From assembly GCA_003415625.1 (NCBI GenBank), contig PYIU01000009.1, forward strand, positions 3,162,001 to 3,226,000: a DNA stretch of 64,000 bases, written 5' to 3'. Source of the DNA: Aquanectria penicillioides. Its lineage: Eukaryota; Ascomycota; Sordariomycetes; Hypocreales; Nectriaceae. Position numbers and translations under genes: made by a program. Numbering within the stretch: the first letter of the stretch is position 1; each line of letters begins with the position of its first letter. A model generated the notes under the pieces. The model was not told the origin of the DNA. It saw nothing but the letters and a program-made list of their open reading frames with translations, and searched no databases. This document shows positions 46,753 to 58,573 of this stretch, piece by piece.

Positions 46753-49700
46753 TCACTTGCGCTGAAATGGCTTCTTTACAGAGCGCACCAGTCTTCCCAA
46801 CGCCCCAAACACAGTCCCAAAGCCGAAACTCCAACCACGCACACGAACAGTGTAAATGAAGAAATACACAAGCATCCAGTTGGAGAAGCAAAAGACGAGG
46901 AATATTCCCATATCTCCAGATTGTTAGCAAGGTCCAATTTAACCAGATTGAACTAACTTACCTCGCCACTTCTGATTTGCTTCGATATTCAGGGTTTGTA
47001 GGTACTGATTGCCAGTGCTATAGGGACAGTATTGGCAGCCGCTTGTAGCATCGGGGTTGAGAAGGTAGCCTCCAGCAGACCTGGCAAACTCTCCAGCATA
47101 GTCGCTGCATGTCTGATTCGGAGGGGCATCAAACTGGGCCGTCTCGGCCTCATCACAGCGTACCGAGGCACCGTTCAAAGTCGCCGCGAGCATTCCGCTG
47201 ATCCAATACATAGAAGGGTTAACCCAGTACATCCAATACTTCCAAAACACTGGAAGCATTGAATATGGCCGAACAACACCGTTAAACAGGCCGAACATGA
47301 CGAAGAAGAATGGAAGGACCTGAGTTACACGAATTAGTAGGTTCCCAAAGAATGGTTGTGCTGTGGTTACGTACGTTGGATATAACAGTGAAGTTGGGCG
47401 CAAAGGCACAAATCCACTGACCCCAGCTGTTCATGAACAGGAACATGAGAATTGTCATCAGGAAAGTGTAGCCAGAGACTGAGCTTTGCGTTGGCAAACC
47501 TGTCGGCCAATACCACAATACCCAGTATAGAAAGCCTGAAACAATAGCCGCTGGGATTTCGGCGACAATGTTGGCCGTGCAAAAGGCCACCCATCCGTAA
47601 ATCCTGGAAGGATACTCGCGAGCCTGCCAGAGGGCCATGTTTGAGAAGAACTTGGGCACAACACCGTTGACAATAGTTGGCGGAACGACGATGATGAGGA
47701 AGCACGTGAACATTCGGTTCTGCATGTCTTGCAACGAGTAACCTAGGTTCCAAAACGTGAAGCCGTTGAAGATTCCAACAATAACAGAGGTGAAAAGCTT
47801 GCCATACAGATAGGACGGATCACGCCAGTACTGTTTGAACATGCGCTTTGTAAGTTCAATGCACTGAAGACTGGTAGATGCCGCGAATTCACTGTGGCCT
47901 TCGAACTGAGTCTGAGGAGCCTGATTTTGCTTTAGAGCCTCAATCTCATCAATGACTCTCTTAGCCTCATCGCTTCGCAGCCACTCCTCATTCCAATCAA
48001 TCTTGGTGCCGTCAGGTCGTTTGTGAGGACGAGCTGCAGTCTCTAGGACAAACTCGGCAACATTCTTGTTCGGAGAGCAGACGGCACCGCGATCAGAGAA
48101 GTACTTGATGATATCGCTGCCATTCTGTCCCATGGGGCCAAAGTAAAAGGTGTTGCCGCCAGGGTTCAGGGCGAGCACCATGTCAAACTGCTCAATGAGG
48201 ACTGAGCTCGGCTGGTGGATTGTGCAGATGATGGCCTGGCCAGCTCGGCTAAGCTTCTTGAGGAACCGGATGATTGAGTATGCCGACTGAGAGTCCAGTC
48301 CCGACGTCGGCTCGTCAAGGAAAAGGAGCAACGAGGGCTTCGCAGCAAGCTCAACACCAATGGTGAGCCTCTTTCGCTGTTCCACGCCGAGAGACGCGAT
48401 AATTGCGTCCTCGAGATCCTTCAATTCCAGAAGATCAATGACCTTATCTACATACGCAAGCTTTTCAACACGGCTGATAGATGCATCCTGACGCAAGATA
48501 GCAGAAAATTCAATGGCCTCGCGGACAGTTTGGGTCTGGTCATGGATATCTCCTTGGAGACAAAAGCCAGTATTTCGCTGGAAGTCAGAGCTCAACGGGC
48601 GTCCATCAACAAGCATTTCTCCCGTGATGACACCGGTTGTCTGGCGCTGGGAGAGAGTGTTGAGGAGAGTCGTCTTGCCTGCTCCAGAAGCACCCATGAG
48701 CGCCACCATGACGCCTGGTTTCGCGTAGCCATTCACCTTGTTTAGCAATTTCCTTTGCCCACCAAGGTATGGCACGGTATAATCAAGATCACGCCAAGTA
48801 AAGACAGATTCACTGTTGGTGATTTGTTCCATTGGCTGATCAGAATCGTCCTCCATGCGACTGGAGTCTCCAGGAACAGCTGAGTTTCCGACCTGTTCCT
48901 CGTCTAGAGGAGAAGCAGCCTTTCTCGCCAGACCCAGGGCTTTACGGCTCTTGGCAAATATCAAGGCACCGGCTCCTCCTGAGTTAAAAGTGAAGAGTTC
49001 GGTTGCAATGACGGTGATGATCATGTACAAAACAGCAAAGGCAATTAACACACCAAAGTTACGCCACAGGTTGGAGCGGCTGTAATTGTAGGTTGTTTGA
49101 AGGTAATCGCTTCCGGAAACCGAGTGGGCATTAATCCCAGCACCACTAATGGCACATCCTTGGAACTCCGATTGGACGCCTGGTCCTTGCGGAACAAGCT
49201 GCGACGGGTCACAGGGCATGTTGCGATCGTACAATTCGTTTGTCAAGACGGCTTCGAAACTGTAGCTGAGTGGATTTACCCAATACAGCCACCCGAACCA
49301 GATGTAGTCTTTGAGGAGCTGTGTCTTTGGAATGACGTAGCCGGTGAAAATAACGAGCACGTTGAGGGATATTCCCGAGAATCGGACCGCTGTGTCGATT
49401 TCAGGCGATACACTCGCAAACATTCGGTACATGGCAGTCAGCATGATGGTTGTTGTGTAGATGAAGAGCATGTAGATCCAGAATTTGCCGGCGTTAACAT
49501 CAAGGCCAGTCATGAAGTACATGATGAGGCCAAAGATGCAGACCTGCACTGCAATGACAGGGAAATCAAGTAAGACTCTAGCAAGGGACACAGCAGAAGG
49601 CCGGTAAAAGGCATAGTCTTTGTGTCGCCCAACGACCACGCGTCCAGATACAGCACGCATCAACTCGGACATCTGCAACCAGCCCAAGAAGACAACAGAG

Positions 49701-51473
49701 AAGAACACAGCACCTCCGCGACTAAACGCGCTGGCAGTTGTGTCGGGCTGACCGTAGAAGAGAGAGCCAACGATCAGGCCATTGGAGATGATGATGAACA
49801 GCTTCGTCCAGAGTGTGGTCGTGTCACCCAAGAGCAGCCATGCTTCTCTCTGCGCGCACGACAGAACTTGCCGCGCAAATGAAACGGTGTAGGGCGACTT
49901 GTTCGACACGTGCTTCGACTTGGAGTCGTGGACTGCACCTTGGAATCGCTTGGCATCCTCGTAATCGCTCTGGTGCAGCGTCTCCTTGTAATCGGCAACA
50001 TCTGCCAGCAAGTCCTGGTAGTGCTGGGAGCTGCGAAAAGCCTTTTCCAGTTCCTCTGGAGTCTTGGGGGCCCTATCTTCGAAGCCGGGGCGGAATCGAC
50101 GCTCATGGGGATCCGTCACCGCAGTCAAAAAAGTCGGCAGTTGTCTGACGATCTGGGCACTCGAAGCCGAGATCGAGGAAATATTGTTTGGCCTTGTTAG
50201 CTGGACCACAGAAGATCTCACGGCCCTGATCAATCACCAGCACCTTGTCCATAATCTCGTAGATGCCCTCGCCGGCCTGATACAATGTGACTAGTGTAGT
50301 GCGGTTGGTGATATCCGTCATGATGCGGAGTGACCTCGCATAATCCAGCGCAGTCGATGCATCCAGACCTCTGGTTGAGTTATCCCATGCCATTACTGCG
50401 GATTTAGAGGCGAGAGTCTCTGCAATGGAGACACGCTTTCGCTCGCCACCCGATACACCGCGTGTATAGTCATCACCAACGAGAGTGTGCATGGTGTGGC
50501 TGATGCCAAATATCTTCATCAACGCATTCACAATGACTGGGATGTCGCCCTTTTCCTTCTTCTTCGTCTTGTTCATCAGGGCAAACGACAAAGTCTGCCA
50601 GACACTCAGCGTTGCAAAGTGAATATCGTCTTCGTCATTGTAGGCGACCTCCCCTCTGTAGTGCTTCTTCTGCTCATCAGCAGAGATACCGCTGTAGGAA
50701 ACATGGCCTTCGACGGCAGCAAACGAGGAGCGCGCATTGGTCACGGCTTTGAGAAAGGTGCTACAACCAGCACCCGGCCGGCCCAGAACAAGCATCATCT
50801 CGCCATCACGAACGCAGCCAGTGAAGTCGTGGATGAGGATGCGTGTCGGGGGCTGTCTGAATCGGAGGAATGGTAGAAATCTCGAAAGGAGTTGATACAA
50901 ATCAGGTCCAAAAGTACCGATAATGGCATCGGGAACTGTGCGGACAAAGGACGATGTACTTCCAACACCTTTCACGGTAAGGTGTTCATATACAACTCCA
51001 ACTCGTTTCAGCGAGCCTTCTTCCGATCGTTTTTCAAAGTGACCTTCCCTCATAAATCTTCCAAGCTCGAATTCGTCCTCTCCGTTCTCCCCAACCTCAA
51101 CATCGGTTTCTGAGTCGTCTGAGAGCGAGACTCTTGCGTGGTGGCTTGCTGCATGGCTTCGCCTACTTCGGTTCGTCACCACTTTGCTGACCTGCGACTC
51201 TGTGGTCCTGGTTTTTCTCAGATGCATCAGGTTCTGCCTGAGTATTTGATACTCGTGCATCGCGTGTCCTTCCGTCACATCTTCAGTGACAGTCTCTCCC
51301 CATTTGCCCTCGTCGGCCGAAGCGCTTTCGGTGGCATTGTTGGGGTTGTCATCTTGTCTGGATTGGTCGCTGGGGCGGTTGGCGGCATGCCCGTGGTGCT
51401 GATGCTGTGAACCGCCTTCTATCGTGGATTCAATGCGACGAAGAGCGTCGCTCTCGACGAGAGTGCCCAGCAT
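46753..51473 (-). CDS. PDR-type ABC transporter with one-base frameshift
   Basis: Full-size pleiotropic drug resistance ABC exporter of about 1538 residues, arranged (NBD-TMD)x2. NBD1 has the PDR-typical degenerate Walker A GRPGAGCST, signature VSGGERKRVSIAE and a Walker B-region WDNSTRGLDAS; NBD2 has GASGAGKTTLL and LFLDEPTSGLDSQSA, with the degenerate second signature LGVEQRKR. Exons: 47375-51473, 46962-47319 and 46753-46913, with introns 47320-47374 and 46914-46961. The long exon is interrupted by a single extra T in a run of six at 50127-50132, coding strand, just after the ADF motif between NBD1 and TMD1. Removing one T joins the frames and makes the exon length fit the splice phases. 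This may be a sequencing or assembly slip or a real null allele. It exports hydrophobic drugs at the plasma membrane if intact. Confidence 0.9.
50127..50132 (-). other. Homopolymer frameshift site in the ABC transporter
   Basis: Six A on the plus strand (six T on the coding strand) where family sequence and the downstream frame require five. The reading then switches from one frame to the next without loss of residues. Confidence 0.75.
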
Positions 51474-53555
51474 TGTGAGGTTCGTGATGGCTGCGAGATC
51501 GTTGGGCTGCAGCTTGGAATCTGCCGTTGGACCTGCTTATGTGCTCCAGTCGAGCTCCCTGGTTTTGGGAAGCTCGCCGAGTGATAAGTGACTGCAGTTA
51601 AATTCCAGGGATCAACAAGCTTTCATGGTAATAACGTTAAGTTATGAACGAAACCAACTCTCCCGATTAATAATGGCTTGATTGTTAATCAGGCGCATTT
51701 CGTGTCATGGGCTAGTTCTTTTCAGGGCGTTAGGGCGGAGATAAGCCGGTCCCACTTGGCGAGCAGCCACATCCAGCATGATACAAGCATTGTGGAACAT
51801 TGGCTGGTGTTTGTGAAAATTTGAGGCCGTGTGTTTGATGTCTTGAGCTCTCTACGAGCGGATACTAACGCTCAGGGCTACCATGGTCGCAGGCAGCTGG
51901 CAATCGGGGAGAACGCGTGCCTCCATCTCACAACACGATGACGCAGCGTGGATATCACAATCAATCGAGTCGTGCGGAAGTCTAAATTCTCTTTTCTTGA
52001 CTCGTGTTTGGACATCTATCTCGACAGTTGTCTTTCAAGCATACGCTCGGTATGATAATGGCATCAACCGCTATCTGCAGAAGCGGCGGGCTGCATGTGA
52101 TTGCGCCATATTCTTAGAGCCGTTGTTCCCGCATGCTCGGTGAAAACCAGGCACCAGACTATCTCAAAGGAGGATAGATCACCCGTATGGGTGAGATTAT
52201 CGGCGGAACGGGCTCCCAAGTAATGATGTCATTTTCCTTGGGTTACAGAGTCTCGATGCGTATTTACGGACGTTCAAGACATGAGTCATACGGGGGGAAT
52301 AGACATGCTGTTGGATCTAGCTACAGTGATCGATCACCGCGTCGTGAATCCTTGCTTTTTCAACCGGTCGAAAGTTGGGCCGTGAGGTTTGGCAGGCATG
52401 TCTTGACTTCGGCAGCCCAAGGGTCGTATCCGGCTGTTGGGCGATTTTACGGATCTTTCCCTTTATTAGCGCGTCAGTCCTTTGCATTAGCGTCGAGCAG
52501 GGCCGCTGACCATAACGCCGAAATATGGTGAAAAGCTCGCAGTGCCACTGTTGAATGTTGAGGCGGTCACGACCGTGTTTTCGTCCGAGAGCGGCCAGAG
52601 GAGTTAAATCCGACCGCTCGCGGGGTTTCCGGGCATTCGTCCATAAATCCACCGCGTTGGGCCGTGAGATCACTCGGCCGATAGCAGAGGCCGAGCAGGT
52701 CTTGGTTGACATGCGCAACTAAGGACCGAGATAGTGAGACACGTTGGCAGTGAGACAGTCTGTGAAACCTCAAGACCAAGTGATGGAATGAGCTTCTTTC
52801 GAGGGTGTCCCTTGGATCTACCGCCACAATATCTTCCATCTCTTGCTTTGCTTTGAAATCCTCCCATCGACGAGCCCGAACTCGTGCTATCGGCAGTTGA
52901 GGGTCCCTGGCATGTTTGTATGGCAGGGATGATATGACCGTCAATGCAACTATAGCGGGGCCCGTCAGAATCTTGCACGAGATGTCAGTAGGTTGCATTA
53001 GCGGCCCCAGCTTCGCCCGCAGAGATCTCTTCAAACTCCAAAAGCACGTCCCTCTGAGTTTTGTTCTTCATGACCCCGGTTCATCAATATTCCAATGCTC
53101 TTCTTCCCAACCTTATGATAGATAGACGTTTTGTACATTATATGAAGAGCGAAAGCCTTCGCGAGGCCCTTTGAGCTGAACTCGTGGATTGGATCCAGGC
53201 CCGCGCGAATGATGCAGGAAAGTGGGCGGAAGGATCTCCGACGTTAGTTCGAGAGCCAGGGCACTCGCCATTCTCCTCGTTCAATACCCCTGGTCGCCAT
53301 TCAAAGATACAAGCGCTGTGGAGTTCGAAATCTCCAGAAATTCTCTTGCATATGCTTGGCGGGAACTAAAGCATTCGATGCTAAATAACATCTTTTCCAC
53401 GGACTTCAAAGGAAGTCACAATGGTGCGCCGAGTCATAGGCCAAGTAATGATATATATCTTCGTCTTGAGAGTGAAGTCAATGGAATAATTCATTCTTCA
53501 TCAAATTTACACCTTTGAACCCGACCTCGATTCACATCTTTGCTAGCCCTCGAAA
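51474..53555. other. Intergenic 2.1 kb, no gene supported
   Basis: Between the divergent ABC transporter and second SDR. Frames near 51883, 52187, 52317 and 52567 (60-155 codons) have no recognisable domains or splice logic. The ABC promoter must lie in the first part. Confidence 0.4.
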
Positions 53556-54290
53556 ATGCCTGCCATTAAGAACAAATCCATTCTCATCATCGACGGCTCA
53601 TCTGGCATTGGGTATGGCGTCGCAGATCGCGCTCTTTCTGAAGGCGCCAAGGTTCACATTGCATCTTCAAATTCCAGTCGGGTTCATGAAAGCCTGAGCA
53701 CCTTGAAGAAGAAGTATCCGGAAGCGGACATTTCAGGTCATACTTGTGATCTTGGAGACCAAAATGTCGAAAACAACCTTGAGAGGCTTCTCGAATCCAT
53801 CAAACCGCTCGATCACATCGTTTTCACCGCTGGTGATGCGCCCACCATCATGCCGGTTGATCAAATCAGCATCGATGCGACCCAAAAGGCTGGTCACATT
53901 CGATTTGTGGTTCCTCTGCTGCTTTCCAAGCTTGCTCTGCGCTACCTAAATCCTAGCTACAAATCCTCTCTCACCTTGACCAGCGGGGCTGTTGGCGAGA
54001 AGCCTTTCCCAAACTGGTCTCTGATTGCTGGATACCTTACTAGCCTTCAGAGTATGACTCGCAACCTGGCTCTTGACCTGAAGCCCCTTCCAGTGAACCT
54101 TGTCAGCCCTGGCGTGATTGATACTCCCCTTCACAGACCAAATGGTGTCCCGGAAGGCATGGAGAAATACACAACTCTGGGCAAGGTTGGGACCCCTCAA
54201 GAAGTTGCAGAGGCTTACCTTTATTTGATGAAGGACACAAATATTACTAGAAGCTGTATTAGCACCAACAGCAGGTCGCTCTTGATTTAA
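53556..54290 (+). CDS. SDR-family protein with altered glycines
   Basis: An SDR-fold protein of 244 residues from a single exon. The cofactor region reads IIDGSSGIGYG, where relatives have GG in place of DG. The fold continues through a TAGDAP segment and SLTLTSGAVGEKP. The tail is homologous to the family C-terminus but has ITRSCISTNSRSLLI, in which Arg and Ser replace glycines. Each change is a single G-to-A. No YxxxK pair is visible at the catalytic position; some related fungal SDRs also lack it. The gene may be under relaxed selection. The start is the only good ATG (cgaaaATGC). Confidence 0.65.
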   Translation: MPAIKNKSILIIDGSSGIGYGVADRALSEGAKVHIASSNSSRVHESLSTLKKKYPEADISGHTCDLGDQNVENNLERLLESIKPLDHIVFTAGDAPTIMPVDQISIDATQKAGHIRFVVPLLLSKLALRYLNPSYKSSLTLTSGAVGEKPFPNWSLIAGYLTSLQSMTRNLALDLKPLPVNLVSPGVIDTPLHRPNGVPEGMEKYTTLGKVGTPQEVAEAYLYLMKDTNITRSCISTNSRSLLI

Positions 54291-54931
54291 ACAGTGGTCC
54301 CTCGCCCCGGGGATTGGGTGTGTGGTTTGAAACACATCCTTTAATGTCTTGAGTGATCGTGTCAATCTCTCTGCCCTAACAGGTATTATATTGCCTTCAA
54401 TTCATAAGTTAGATTTGTTATCCTTTGTGTTCAACGACGCGTGATAGGTGAACGCTGGGCGCCAAGTCTCATGCACAATACATTCGATCCTCCACTCCAT
54501 TAAAATCCATGATATTTTTCTGTGGCAGAATTATGTTCAGTCCGCAATCTTATTAAGTATTCCCACCTAGATCCACGGTATTCGGCAACTTGAGAATATG
54601 CATGCTTCTGCATCACACCTTACCTCCCTCGAGACGATATACATCCAGCTAATAATCCAATCGCATGTCATCAACATCTTGATGATGCATTTCCGCTAGC
54701 CTATTTCCTTTTCATGTCTGACACAGCTGGTATGTTTCTTCAGTGTTATGTTTACCTTCTCAAACTACCCGCTCTCCTAACCTCCACCTTAGTCTCCCGG
54801 CTACGTAGTAAATTCAGGCCTCGTGGGATTTAAGGTTCCAGCCGGACGAAGATTTATTTCAATCCAGTGCGAAGAAGAAATGCGAATGAAATAGAGTTTA
54901 CGATCGCAGCATGTAGTGAGATTGTTATTTT
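54291..54931. other. Intergenic, no gene seen
   Basis: Convergent spacer between the SDR and the DUF3425 pseudogene; no coding signal. Confidence 0.5.
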
Positions 54932-56027
54932 TTAGCGCTGATCATCTCGTATCGCTCTCCAGTATCTCGTGGACTTGAAGAGTTCATGGCAGTCTTGAAC
55001 TACCCAGCTCCACCTCGATGTGAAATCCTCAGTTCCCTCCCAGCCAGCCGAGTCCCATGGGTCGCCCCATACTATCATGCCTCCGCAGTCAGTGGACGTT
55101 GCATGGAATCCTCTGAAATCCTGGCACAACTTCTCTTTATCAAAAGATTTTTGATGTCACCGGAGCAAATTATCCCTTACTTCGGGCAAGGGAACCATAT
55201 CAATCCAGGGGTGATGAGCCATTGTTAGCTGCAGTTGCGTAGGTCTTAACGCTGGAGGCAGCGAGTCGCACCATGCGGAATTTACACCCCCAGAGCAGAA
55301 CTGTGACTGGAAATCAGACATCAAAAGCCGACGCGTGACACCGAGTATATCTACATTCATCACTAAAGCCCGTGTTGTATTAAATTACACCAACGTGAGA
55401 AGCATATCTGCGCGAGGTGAGATGTGGAGCCTTTGCGGCATATCGCGGGTGAGTTGAAGAATAAATTGTGTCGTATGCTCAGAATCGGTGTAGTGGCCCC
55501 TCAAAAAATCAAAATGAAAATCCCATGGATGAATGTTTCGTGCCTCAAAGGCGCTCTTGCGTGTGGTCAGACGCCAAGGATTTCCTTGATCACTTGTTGG
55601 AACACGGGGTTGTAACTGCATGGATTCCAACAAGGCCGGCATGTAACAGCTTGCCACTGCGGTGAGCCTTGACGAAGAGTTCAGCTTTGCTTCATGCGTT
55701 GGCCTGACCCCCACCCATTAACATCATCGTCAGCCCAGCACCCTGGTTGCATGCAACGAGACACTCACGGCGAATTCTTTGGTGAACCCGAGCCTGTATT
55801 TTCTTTCTTACTTTAGGGTCACTTATCCCAGTCCAGTCATCCTCTGCGCCTCCTATGGCTTGCTGGGGCATCAACTGGAGTGGGATAAGACAGGGAGGCA
55901 CCGGTGCGTGGCTCACTGATGTAGATGAGGCATGGGCATGGCATTCCTGTTCCAATAATTGGACACACTTTTCTTTAATTGCCACACCCATTCCATTTTG
56001 TTCCATGCTCCACGTCGCAATAGACAA
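54932..56027 (-). pseudogene. bZIP-type/DUF3425 regulator, disrupted
   Basis: Read leftward, the locus has the architecture of fungal bZIP-like proteins with a DUF3425 domain. The start region reads DDWTGISDP with a basic KIQARVHQRIRR segment. After a probable intron (about 55700-55765) comes MLLTLV-x-FNTTRALVMNVDILG, then LPPALRPTQLQLTMAHHPWIDMVP and the C-terminal DFRGFHATSTDCGG and GDPWDSAGWE blocks. Two stops break it: TAA at 55385-55387 where Gln is expected, and TGA at 55157-55159 where Arg is expected; both are C-to-T changes on the coding strand. The basic region is also degenerate compared with QNRLNQRAYRRRKR-type sequences. The start at 56027 is provisional. Probably a dead regulator. 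Confidence 0.75.
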
Positions 56028-58573
56028 GAGAAATGAGTAGTGATAGTATAGTAAGGTGGTTGCATGAGGATCACAGCTCCAGAGTGGTCTACAATGGCAG
56101 AATACTAATGCTGGTGGTCGGGTTGTGACGAGCTAACCTAGAGTAGCCCAATTTACCAAAATACAAAATATTGGAATAAGATCAAGATAGGGTTTTTTTT
56201 TTCAGAAGATTTGCAATATATTCTGGCTTGAATTATAACATTTGGAGGTTTAAATGCAATTTTCTCTCAATTCACGCTGGTGGTGAAGGAGTAAACGGCT
56301 GACAATCGTAGTAGAATAATCTGGTGTTCAAGGTGGATTGCGACATGACAATGGAAAGTTGAATCTGGTCATAATATCCCCCATCAGATAATCAAAATCG
56401 GGTTTCGGGCCATGCATGATTAATTGATATCTTAAAATGAGCAAATAAATTACTAAAAATGGTCCATTACACGACACGTCACGATTCATCGCCTTCCCAA
56501 AACGCTTCAGGGTTAATTTGATGGCAAATTTTAGCCTGCTTGAGGAGTGAAGAAAGGCTAGGCCGGTTCTAGGATGATCTAATAAGTAAAATTAGGTAGC
56601 AAAAATGGAAGCAGAGAAAAGATCGGGTTGTTTGAAATTCTTTCTCAAGCACCCCGTATTCTGAATACGGGAAGGCGGATTGCGGGGATGAATAATTTCC
56701 GACTGCAAAGCAAACATACAGCGTGGTATTTGGCCAGGTTGAACAGACGACTTGATTGAATTTCAAATTGTTAAAATATTCTGATAACTGTCGTGGATAC
56801 TTTGTGTCTGCAATTAATCTGGATATCGGAACACGGCTCCATTTGCCATTCCAGCGGCAAATGGACAGAGGAGAGGAGTGCGTGGCACGACACAGACAGG
56901 CGAGTTTAGAACAGCTCTGATCCAACACATGTGTTTCGCAGTGGACATGCATGGAGACTTCAAACGAGACATGGGCTAGCAATCTCGTCTGAAAACGGTG
57001 ACAACGATGCCAGACAAATATCCTGTAACAGTCGCAATGCATTAAGGCTTCGGCAACCTTTCGGCCGGGTGCAGGCTCGGGGCAAGCTGGAGCCACGATA
57101 ATGCGACCCCGACGCGAAGAACCAATGGGAAAAAAAGGAGGGATCTCATGTAGGGGCCCATCGGCCCTGCTGGGAGTTTTGTGGGGTGATTCTGAGGAAT
57201 TACGTGAATGGCGGCGTCTAACAATGGGGTTTTATATATATTTACCTTATACACGTCACTCACTTTGTGTAGGAGAACAGCTGGCCCTCGCGCTGGTGCA
57301 TGCATGAACCTTGGGTCCTTGAGTCTCGCTTTCTTTTCTTTTTTACTGGACATGGTGTTTTTAAGAATGAGATGCTCAAGCCAAAACCGCATCCTCACGG
57401 CGCCTCCTCCGCACGCACGTCCATCCTCTGCTGCTCTCTGATAGTGATTTTCAAGTGCATACGTAGTCGTCAGCGTGGATGACGCGGTCTTGATACCGTT
57501 TCGGCAACCGCCCCACCATCAAATCTGCCGTTTTCCCGGCTCGACCGCTCCAAGTGGATTCCAACCCTAGACGGGGAAAATTTAGGGAGCCAATACAGGA
57601 ACTATTAGGAAAGCAAGGCCTCGAGGAATCGGCTGGTGCAGTCGGTGCAGCGTCCCGGGTTGCTTCTCGCCCTCCTTTATCCTGCTGTGTAGTTTTGTCT
57701 TTCCGCTTTGGGATGGTGCCGGACACCCGAGTGTGAGATGACCCCATGGCGGGTTGCTCTTTAGCGGCTTCAATATGGCCGTGGCCAGTCTTGAGTCTCC
57801 GGTTGCAAGTCCTCGTGCCTCGTGCCTCGTGCCTCTCTGTCTCTCTCTCTATCTCTCTCTCTCTCTTCTCCCTTGCCCGACCTTCCCCTCTTTGTTCAAC
57901 CCATTAGCGACCCCCAACTTCACTCTTTTGTTCCGGGGTCAGATCCGTAATCATAAGCTGCCCAACTCCTCGTGTTCTTTTCCGTTCTTTTCCTTCTTCC
58001 TTTAACCGCCCTGTCGTTGCCGTCGTCCTCATCTTGCTTGCCTGCGTTGCGTTGGGAGCAGCTGTTCGTCCAGCCCAACCCAGCCCACTTTACAAACATC
58101 GTTCGTTCCCCACGAACTCTCGTCCCGACTCGCCGATCTTCTGGCCGCATTATTTGGCCTTGAGTTTCCCTGTGCTTGCTCAGACGCGTTGCTGCACCCC
58201 GGACAAAACTTAATTCGCTCGCTTTTACAGTCTCACTGCAGCCACTCTATACTCGACATCGAGGAACTGTTCATTGCCACCACCATCGCCTCCTACGTTG
58301 TTGCTTTTGTCACCCAAAAGCCCAGTTTGAAGACATCCACCTTGGCGCGTCATTTAATTCACCTTAATGACAAGCTAGGGTTACGGACCGCCTCGCAACA
58401 ACTTTCACAACGGACGCTCCGCCTAGGCCGTCACAGCGTCAGACAATTACACAGTCGCGCAATTCCTTTCACGCTCGTTCTATCTCGATCCCTGGAATTT
58501 AGCTTATAATCGGGGCTTATGTCGCAATTGAACTCTTGTCTTTTCATATTTAATCTACTAATCTAATTTGATA
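56028..58573. other. Long intergenic region and 5' leader of the Crh gene
   Basis: No gene is supported from 56.0 to 57.8 kb. From about 57780 the sequence is rich in CT words, with a CTCGTGC tandem triplet at about 57812-57834, and probably includes the 5' untranslated leader of the cell-wall gene at 58574. A 106-codon frame at 58189-58509 shows no motif. Confidence 0.4.
57834..57877. repeat. CT-rich microsatellite
   Basis: Interrupted (CT)n run of about 44 bases in the leader region of the Crh-type gene; typical of core fungal promoters and 5' leaders. Confidence 0.8.

Noticed and set aside
52317..53034. Overlapping leftward frames between the ABC and SDR genes
   Set aside because: No domains, codon signal or splice logic; likely chance frames in a GC-rich spacer.
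35140..56027. Complete secondary-metabolite gene cluster
   Set aside because: No polyketide synthase, peptide synthetase, terpene cyclase or P450 is visible; only transporters and tailoring-type enzymes.
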